A stretch of DNA of 64,000 nt. Source: Bimastos eiseni. Its lineage: Eukaryota > Annelida > Clitellata > Crassiclitellata > Lumbricidae. This document shows, piece by piece, positions 44,430 through 54,900 of this stretch (its first letter is position 1; every line of letters starts with the position of its first letter). The position numbers and the translations under genes were made by a program. The notes beneath the pieces are model-generated. The model did not search any database. It was given only the letters and a program-made list of their open reading frames with translations, and had not been told where the DNA came from. The stretch covers positions 9,576,149-9,640,148 of the forward strand of contig OY365822.1 in the NCBI GenBank assembly GCA_959347315.1. Direction: 5' to 3'.

Positions 44430-44757
44430 CAGGGACGTCATTTCAGCTTTATTCAGAGGGGGTGAGCAAGAATTTTTCTGGCGACGGGAGAGGGTTGATT
44501 TAGACTTGTTTTGGTTTGGTTTTTACGTTTTCAGCGATATTGGCAAAATCGCTGATACAGTTTTAAAAAGTGAAATTGTTCACCTATAGGCACCTGTGAT
44601 ATGATAATGTTAATATATGAAATAATATCAATGAAATTTATTATTAATATGGCAGTTAAATTATGACCTTGTATGGAAATTTGCACGCACTATAATGTAA
44701 ATCTGAAAATTCAGGGGAGCAAATGCCACTCGGCCCAATCCCCAAATGACGTCCCTG
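44430..44757. mobile_element. hAT-like miniature element with perfect 8-bp target duplication
   Basis: A 328-bp element with ends CAGGGACGTCATTT and AAATGACGTCCCTG that pair perfectly. It is flanked by identical 8-mers ATTAATCA (44422-44429 and 44758-44765). It sits 28 bases after the L2 LINE and 158 bases from the GOLGA4 stop codon. Minus-strand AATAAA words at about 44449-44454 and 44637-44642 lie inside it and could serve GOLGA4 as poly(A) signals; that is inference. Confidence 0.9.
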
Positions 44758-44915
44758 ATTAATCAAATCAGGTTCTAGCATAATATTGAGAACCAAACAA
44801 GACCTAGGAAGGGATGTACATCAACACATGCAGAACACAAACACAAACAACGAATTCTACAGGAAGCGCAACCACTGACCAATGGAGACACAGCGTACAA
44901 TATCAGTCAGGGCGT

Positions 44916-45954
44916 TTACAAACTGACGGGTGGCGGGCTTTTCTGTATGGCCAGGCGACGCGTCGATGGTGCACGCACACCGACCTGTGAGGTAGCGGCT
45001 GACCCGGTGGCCCCCTGGTGGTAGGAGGAATGTCTCTGAAAGGATTGTGGCAGAGGGTTTAGGGCCTACACAGCTGGACATGAATAGAGGGACTTATACT
45101 GATCCATTTTAGATAGTGTCAATTGGTTATTAAAAACCAACAGGTAATGTATGCACTCATAGTTACATAAACTTGTTGTCATTAATCACATAGTTAAATA
45201 GTTAGTAATTATTTTCCATATTCAACTTCATAGCAGCTGCTATGAGTCCTAATCATAACTTGGGTGACCTGACTATGGGACTTGTTTCCTTACAAGGTTT
45301 TTCTTCTTTATTGGCCCCTTTCCTTAATAACTAGATTTGAATTATACTTGAATAACTTGTTGCTGGGATCAATAAAAACAGTTGTTATATTGCTAAGTTA
45401 TGTCAACATCAATATCGCTCAAAAATAAAAGTATTATCCATAGGGTGAAACCAGTAGGGACAATACGTCCCGCTAACAGGGTCACCTGGATTTTTATAAC
45501 AGATTCCATGACTGTATAGAGGTTAGGATAATGAAAAAAGCAACTTTTGGCCTTGGTTAACCTGACAGAACATAGCATAGCCTAATGCTTTTAAGAGAGG
45601 TAATTAAAAAGCAACATATCCTGATATATACATACGAAATAATCGAGAATTGACAAAGCACTAGTTTGAGTTTAAGACGAAGAATTGCAACTCTGTGGTT
45701 GAAGGGGCGTTGTCTATACGAGGGTAGCATGCAAAGGATGACTCCAGGAGTACTACAGATAGGGTGGAATGCAGGTATCAGTCATGCACAATAGGAGCAC
45801 AACCTGGATTTACTGCCTGCATCTAACGGTAATGGCACAACAAATACCAGATTCATCAACCAAGTATGATAAATAAGCATGTAAATGCAATTATTAATGG
45901 ATACAGAGGTAGTTCATCTATTATGATTCTCAATAGACAAATACATGTCCAAAA

Positions 45955-45996
<42 letters not shown>

Positions 45997-48900
45997 AAGC
46001 TACACAGTATATAGTATAGATTTTAACAATACAGTGATATATATAATATATTCAGATTATGTTACCTTAATATTGACAGTATATAATAGCAATTTGTTTA
46101 TATGGACCTTGTCATGTACATGTATATTTTTAGATAAGCCACACACAAACAGACACAGACAGAGAGGGAGACACACAGAGAGGCAGACATCCACAGATAG
46201 ACACCAGCACCACAGAAGACATTAGATGAGGACTCAACCTATCTGCTAAAGCCATCAGCGTCGGTGTTTCTTACCGAACTTTTAGACTCCTCTTTTTCCA
46301 TGATCAGTCGAGTCTGATCCTCGGAGAATCTGACGACTTTGCAGATTACTTTGGCCAACGTCTGAACCCAATCACAAAAAACGCACGTTACATAAGCTCT
46401 ACATCAAGTTTGGTTGATTGATTGATGAATTGATTGATGAATTGATTGATTGATTGATATACCATACCTTACATATCATACGATATTTATTACCATAACA
46501 AATCATTTATTCAGAGGACTTGCATAGCATACACCCAGCACAACTCCAGCCATATAAAGACCAATTTTCATATGTCACTAAAAGGTGTATGCAGATACCC
46601 TAGCTAAAAGAGCATGCAGATCTGAAAGGAAATCATGCCAAGTGGTTGGTCCAACCACTGAAAAGGCACGACGTTGCATCAATGAAGTGCATGCAATAGG
46701 AACAAATACTGGTAAAAGCCACATGGATTACAATAAGTTTCCCTTAGGATGAAAACATGCCTGATTTTATTGATGTATTTATCGATAAAAACCTTTTCAC
46801 ATCATGCATTAAGACAGATGCAGCACTTCTACTTAATTCTACATCTCACTTTCCTAGCTCTGTCATTTGACACCCATAAACCCTAAAAATATATCACATA
46901 TCAAAATGATTCAATAATTACCAAGCAAATTACTATTTGGCAAGCAATAGCAAAGTCTAGATATGTCAGAGGTAATACACTCACCTTCGTCTCAAGACCG
47001 ATCATGTATTTGTAGAGGATGTTTTTCAAGTACTACAACAGTAACAGAATGTATAGTATAGCTGTTTTGAATAAGCCAACCTAGGAGTTTTGAGCAGCCT
47101 CTAAAATATGCTACATAATATACACCACTCAATCACTAGATAATACATCAACTATTTGGCGCTTCTGACATATTCTTAGAAGGCACCAATAGTCCGATAC
47201 AGTAACAAACCCAGAAGGGAACTTACCTCTGAAATTTGCATACTGTCAGTTCCCCCACCAATACCTCTACTCACTCATCATAAAGCTCCTCGAATTATCA
47301 CCCCACAGACTTTCGACTCCAGACTGAAGTCTCGCCCATTCAAGCATTCCCAACCTGATCCGTATGATCCCAGTACTACCCTAGTCTATATCCAATTCCA
47401 ACAACCATTACCCATCCGATACCCTGCCTTAATAGACACCAATATGTTCTCTGTTTATTCAAGAATTGATGCGTAATTCTCAATGAAATGAGCTGGTCTT
47501 AAAACATGGAATAATTTATCTAGCGAACTGCGTCTTTTATCCCATGTGTGAATATTTAAACATAAAATTAAGATATCATCTCTGAATGCAATCTATATAA
47601 CTGTATACATTGCTTGATCACTGTCTGAGTTTTAATCATTATGTAAAATCACCCATTTACAGTTAGGATAAGAGTTAAGGTCAGGGTAAAGGTCAGGGTT
47701 AGGGTTATGGTTAGTGTAGGGTTAGGTGTTCTCTAATTGCCTAGGCATTTTACAAAATCCCTATTTTCACACATTGCCTGTAACATATATACCGCGATTG
47801 AGTTAAAAACTTGAATTAACTAGTTAATTATTTACGAATCCTACTTACACAAATAATGTTGACCTGAAATAATATGACACCCTAACCAACTGCCATACTT
47901 TTAAAACATGTGACCCTACCAGGATATTATCTCTTCCCTATTTTTCCAAATCATTCTCTGACTAAGTGCTGAGCGCTGTCGTACGTTATTTCTAGGGGTG
48001 TTAAGGATTTATAAATCTGATGATCGGTCTGCCCCAAAAACCGATATTAACAACCCCAGTTATTTTACTGTTTGTCTCATCTGGTTAATAAAAACGATGG
48101 TTACAGTTATCTACGGATTTTATATAACACCCTTCAAGATAACTATTCAGATGCGCTAATTAGGCAAAGTCGCTAATTATTTACACCGCAGTCAACCGGA
48201 CCAACCTCCATCTCAGTTGGCTCCATGAGCAGCGATCCGAGAATCGAAGATGAGGCCAGGGAGTCGCCGTGTGACCCGTACAAAAAGCCAGATTTTGATT
48301 CGAGCTACAAGAACATAATTTCCCGTAATAACGTTAGCAATTAAAACTGCATGTGAGGGAACATAAATAATAATTTCATTGTCCCTGAGAAAAAGCTAAA
48401 ATTTAAAAAGAAATAAAGAAATGGACACTCTCACTTACGATGAATAAACACTTTTAATGATTAAACATTTTGATGCCAATGAAAATAACCTCTAACTCTG
48501 ATAAACAATGTTAACAAGAACGCGATAACAAGAATCACCTTGCTATAGTCAAGTGTCTACCAACACACAATAAAACAATGGCTTTTAATGAGGTACTTAA
48601 GATGCATCATTGTTAAGTTTTCCCTACATTGCAACAATGAATTTTGTGAGATACTTAAAAGACAGGTGCCAAAAAATCATCACATCAAACAATGGCTTTC
48701 GTGAGGCAATTTAAAGGTACCATTGTTACTTGTCTATCAACGTACAATAAAACAATGGCCATGAGAAACTTCAAAGTGATACAAAATACTTCTACAGTTA
48801 ACTCCATGTGGATATGCACAGAATAAATTAAATAATAAATAAATAAAACAATATACGAAAATGAACCTGCCTGGCGCAAAAGTTCTTTCTCTCGTTCTTT

Positions 48901-51900
48901 AAGCCTTGCATTTTCGGTCAAGTGGCGACCAACTTCAGCCTAAATACAGACACGAAATTCTATTTTACCCTCTTTAACGTTCAAACATTTAATATTTAAA
49001 GAGATCATTCTAGACTAACTTTTCATGCCAATTATAATTTAAAATACTATAAATATTTTGATCAATAATACAAGACAATATGTTATATGACGATATATGA
49101 AAATCATTAACTGAGTATAGAATGATTTTGGTGCTACTGGTATATAAGTAAATAAAAATAATAGCAATAACAATAATAATAATAATTAAATTTCAAACTG
49201 ACAAACCAGAGTATGATTACAAAACCATATTATGAGCAAATGATGACAAGTTATTACAGAGTTGAATTACAAGTGTATTAGAACCATGCCATACACTTGT
49301 GTGGTTTACCTGTAGATTTGAATTCTGTAGTTCGAGAAGTCTGCAGACGTCATCTCCGCCGAGTGCAATGAGGGAAGCCTTGTGGTCCAATCCGGGAAGC
49401 AGTGGAGACAGAGGAGACGACTCATACCGCTCCAGGCGCCGGGTTAACTCGCCCACCTCAATGCTGATGAACAAGATAATTTGCCTTATGAGTTAATCAA
49501 GCTAACTTGTCAAACCTCAGATATATATGCAATTTTCTTTTTTCTTATATAGTGTGCACAGAGCTGACTATATAACTAATATGTTAGGTCATAACAAATA
49601 ATAAACCTATACATTTAAAGGGATGTGGTGGTGTAGCGGTATATTATGTACCTTGCAACTGAAGGGTCGCAGGTTCGAACCCACCTCAAGTCACTGCGTA
49701 GTGACCTTGCTCACCCATTATTGTCTACGAGGAAGGCAATGGAAACCACCTCCCTCACCTCATCCCCTAGTGGCATAAAGCCAATGGACCCGCCTTCGAG
49801 CAGAGAACTCATCATAGATTTAAACAATACGCTTTGAAATGCTCTACTACACAACTATCAAATGTAACGTAAGCGTCATTATTAACTCCGTCTTCTCCCT
49901 AGAAATCCTCTCCTTGCATTTAGCTCTTCCTTGAAATCTGTACTCTTCAGCCATAGTTGAACCCAGAGCCACTGTGTTGAGTCCTTGAACCCAGAGCCAC
50001 TGTGTTCAGTCCTTGAAGGGCACTGTATTAAGTCCTCATTGATTAATTGATTATTATTATTAACATTAAAAAAAATATTTGTTTATTATTATAATATTGC
50101 AAAGAGCAATATAAATTAGCTAATTGTACTGCTAAAATGCATACAGTCACTTTACAAATGAGTTGACAAACACAAATTAACAACAATCAAATTTTCAATA
50201 AACTTGGGAAAAGATTCAGATTAACTAGTTATGCCGGATGAATTCAGCTATGTACTATTTTAGATATAATGACCATACTTTGAGTTTTCCATTACTATAT
50301 TAACAAATTATATCCAATGAAAATATAATAACAATAATGAAAAAATTACTAATAAATAATAGAAACCTGTGCTTTCGCTTAAGTTCTTCCAATTCACCTT
50401 CCAGTTGAACAACTCGATCCTTAAATAGATCATGATCGATCGAAGAAGGCACGTGACCAGAAGAAAACTGTTCATTGCAAATATACGCAAAAAAGTCAGA
50501 ACATGAAGAAAATCAAAAACTAAAATGATACAATTCAATTAACTAAATAATAGTTTATGCATTAATTTCTCACACAATACAAAAGACTAATCTCAATCTG
50601 GCTACTCACTATGACACAACCATTGCCCAATTACAATTGTTGTAATCACAACAATATAACGGTAACTGAAAATGTAATATTCTAAACCATCTACAGCTTC
50701 CTCATATTAAACATTTTGAGTACAGTATCTTAAGGGACTGCTCAAGTCCCTTAAGTCAAAAGACTAATCTCAATCTGTCGACTCACTAGAGTTGCATGAT
50801 GAGGAAACCAGTAAATTTAAACAGCACACCTATCAACATGCATCTTCTAGAAGCACCTCAAAAGCATAGTCTAACAATAGAACACCTTTATGAAGCCATA
50901 CAACAGTTATACATCAAACCTCTGCAACAGAAACATGAAGAAGAAAAAGATGAAGAAAAAGATGAAGAAAAAGAACAAGAAAAAGATGAAGAAAAAGAAG
51001 AAAAAAGAAAAAAAGAAGAAGAAGGAAAAGAAGAGCAGTCCCTTAAGATATCCAGAGAGGCAGCGATGGATATGAAGAGCCAACTGCTTTATAGGGCTGA
51101 TGACCAGTCCTCTCCCTCGCCGTCTCATCTTCCCACCGACAGTGTACGGTCAGTGTACTCATTTTAGATGAGTTGGTTAGCATGCAAGTGAAACAGGTAT
51201 CATGTCTGCACTGGCAGGGATTTGAACCCCAGACCTCTCGGTTGACAGTCCAGTGTGATAACGAACACAATGACAACCCAATAAACAAAATGAACAGTAA
51301 TACACTACCACTGCATCTTGATATTGCCCATCTTTAAAAATTCACTGCCATGGCCTTCTCAGCGTTCCATTCTCACGCAATGCTATGCTGCAGCATTGTG
51401 CCTTCTCGGTTGTGGGCCCTACCACTTGTAATAGGCTTCCTCTGGACCTCCAGCTTTTACCTATGATACCCTCATCTTCTTTCTACTCTTCTCTTAAATC
51501 TGTTCTACTTGGCCCTGGAGCTGGGAGCGCCTCTGAGTAGATTTCTTGAAAAAGGTGCTATATCAAGTTTCATTAATTGATTGATCTTACAAAATTAAGC
51601 AGAGCACAGATGCAATAATATTGCAGAGCAACTGTGTGCAAAGGACTTGCACAAATTCCCTGCGCAGTAATTGCCTCGGACGAGGCAATTACTGTGCGTG
51701 GTATCTGAGTATTAAGGCGTCATCAACAACCTGCATTTGTTTGTTCTCCTCCATTGAAAAGTCTAAAGTCGGTTCGCACTCCAGAAGCTTCGATCTAGAG
51801 CGTGTTTCCTCTTCTTTCAACGGCGATGGTTCCCTGCTCGTCACCCATTCATGCTCCTTGTCAAGCAGTGTCTGCTGGAGGTCTTGGATGATCTGGTTCA

Positions 51901-54900
51901 GCTTGTCAACATGGTCTCTGTGCCTTTCATCAGCAGCCTACACACAGAGTTCAGAGGGGTTTAAGTCACATGATGGCAAAATTCAGATACATTCTACTCA
52001 AATAGAATGCAAGTACGAACAATTCAGACTTATTATAATTATTATAGCAGTTTTACATAGCACCCTTCAAGATTGCCTACTAGGGATGAACTGAGTGTCA
52101 ATTTCCTGCAGAGCCCGAGCTTTTACGAGTTGAATTGTACCCAGTCAGATTTTCGCACATTTGAAAGCCAACATTCTCTTGATTTTTAGTTTGACAGGTT
52201 TTTGAATTATTTGGTTTTGCCTCAGTTTGCACTAGGAAGTAGCAACAAGCAAGTACTACTAGAAGCAGTATTTGTGATTTTTGTTACGTCGACTGTCGTT
52301 CTGTAAATAAAAAATCTGATTTTCGCCTTCAAAACAGAACAGAAAATTATGAAAACTCGGTCCCATTATTTGCCTGAGTCATGGCCGAGTACTATGAAAC
52401 TCTGCTTGGCCGAGTTTCCTGGCCGAGTTTCAGTTCATCCCTATTGCCTACTCAGAAGCGTTCCCAGCTCAACACTGGTCGAAAGAACATTCTTAAGGGA
52501 AGTTAAAATCGAGGCAGACTACCAATAGGTATTTGAAGAAGCATGGTCAGCCTAAATGCAGTGATAGCTGTACTCACTTAGACTTTACCTCAACCGGATG
52601 TAGCATTCTGCCTTACCTGAATCTGTGCTTCGCAGTTCTGGACTATTTCTTCAATGCGCGAGTTGCGGTCGTTGAGCCGCTGGTTCAACTCGTGAGTCTG
52701 TTCGAGGTGATCGGCCAGGAGTCGAGCTTCCGTCCTTCTGAGTGTTTCTAACAGAGAAAGGAATCATCACCATTTTTGACTCTAACACATGATTAGCAAC
52801 TTATGCACCTCTGTTGCAGCATGGATGCATAACAATGCCATATGAATTGCTATTATTATAATTATTACTGACTGATTGGAAAATAAAGGGGTGGCCAAAT
52901 CCAAATGCATTACAACTTGAGGGTTACTTCAGAATCTTGAGCATATGTGACTGACTAACTTGTTTCTGTAAGCAGCATGCTTCTGCAATTTAAGTAAATA
53001 GCGAAAAGCTGCAATTCACAAATCCAGGGACTTCATCTTTGGACATCTATGTAGAAATGAGCAACTCGCTATCACTGACACATATGCACTGGAGCTTCCA
53101 AAAAAAACTTAAAACAAATACTTCTTGCAGTACATCAACCTTCCTCTGCTCTTTTTCTGACTTACTTACTAATTTACCTACATTCACACGTTTTTCTTTG
53201 CAAACCACGAGTGAAATTGCACTACTGAATGGTTCCTGATGTGAGTGGCGCTATATAAATGAACAAATACGAAAAAATACAATATAATAATATACTTCAC
53301 TTCTGGTATGATTTCATAATCTCTGCACCCTTGCTTTCAGAGTGCAGTGTCACAAAGAATTGTGTATGTGGTATTAGCACAGAGGCCTGCACAATGAGCT
53401 CAGAAACTTTACCTTCGATTCCAAAACTTAACCCTGCGAGTGACAAATAATTCCGACTGATCTGGTAACTTATGATCTGTTACTTATGTAAACGTTTACA
53501 CGAATATTAATGCAGATATCTCAGTTAATCAAGTATGCGTGATCCCGCAACACGACTTGCATGAGCAATTTTAAATACAGTTAAACATATAATTATCTCA
53601 AAAACAAACTGGTTATGGAAATAGCAGATAATAGATCCTCATTGCTTTTTAACTACTTACCAATTTCCTCCTGGAACGTTTCAGTAATCTGCCTCTCACG
53701 CTCCACCATCTGCACGTTGAAGTCCTTGATCAGCTGAATGACTTTTGAGTTGTGCTCGTCCTCGAGCAGCTGAAGCGCCGTCTTATGATCGGTGCGCAAC
53801 TGCTCAACCTCGCGCTCGTGCCACTCCTGGAAACCGCGGTGATCGTTCGTCTGGCTCGAAGTCGCGTCTGGTAGGAACTCAACCACCGGTAGAACCACCA
53901 TTTGGATCCTCCGTTTAACGCAGTCGACCTTAGGCCCTGAACCGTTCAGAAAAATGTCGCCATCCTTGCCAACCGCAGCAAGCTCGGCGTGACTCGATTG
54001 TACGACAGGTGAGTCACCGCAGCCGTGACTGCCGTCGAGTTCGAGCAGAGTAGAGTCGACTTTGCTCTCACTTGTCGTGTTCCAGTTGAGTCCGTTGGAA
54101 CCAACTTCGGAAGTCGCGATCCTCTCATTCTCTCTTTTAACGGCATCGACTTTCGATTGCCATTCGATGGTCACACTTTCCAGTGCCGCACGATGTTCTT
54201 CCGTGACACGCTGAATGGCTTCCTCGGTTTCCTTGAGCTTGGTTTCCACCAGGAGTAGCTTGTCACTGCTCTCCAATAAACTCCTGTCTTTCTCTTCCAT
54301 CGTCTGTCTCAGCTGCTCCAATTCCCGTCCCGCCTCTTCTGCTCTCTCTCGCTCGCCTTCCACCTGGGTCCTGAATGTTTCGATTGCCCTCTGATAGTCC
54401 ACCTCAAGTCCGCGCTGCTCGTCGCCAACCTTCTCCAGGTGCAAGGCATTCTCCGAAACGCTGTTGAGCTTATCCGAGAGTTCTCTGAGCTGCGTGTGAA
54501 GGTCGAGGTCGGTCTTCTCCATTTCCGACAGCCTGTCTTCGTACATCGTGCATTTCGATTCGTTTTCTTCCGCTAATTTCCTTCTTTCGTCGTCAAACAG
54601 TTTTTCTTTCATCTGCATCTCATTCTCGAGTTCTAAAACCCTGATGGTGAGCAGTTGCTGAGCAGAAGTGGCAGCCAATTCCACCGCTTCTGAGTCACTC
54701 CTCAAAGCGCTCAGAAGTCTCGTGACCTCCTCAACTCGCTCAGTGGACTGAACCTCGAGCACTCTTATTCGTTCCAGAAAACCGTCCTCCTTTTCCTGCC
54801 ATGCTCTCCGATTCTCTTTATCCGCTTCTTCCAAGGAAGAGACTTTTTCATTTAGCCTGTCAATTGTGCTTTCCTTCAGCTTGTCTAGCTCTTTCAATTC

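Noticed and set aside
47991..48058. Possible small inverted-repeat element (CTAGGGGTGTTAAGGAT / ATATTAACAACCCCAG)
   Set aside because: Ends pair only partly and no target duplication was found.
49621..49695. Functional tRNA gene suggested by A- and B-box sequences
   Set aside because: No cloverleaf with paired acceptor stem can be drawn, and the sequence continues into a SINE body with a LINE-like tail.
50796..51167. 123-codon Lys/Glu-rich frame on the plus strand
   Set aside because: Made of a GAA-rich microsatellite joined to an antisense SINE remnant inside a GOLGA4 intron.
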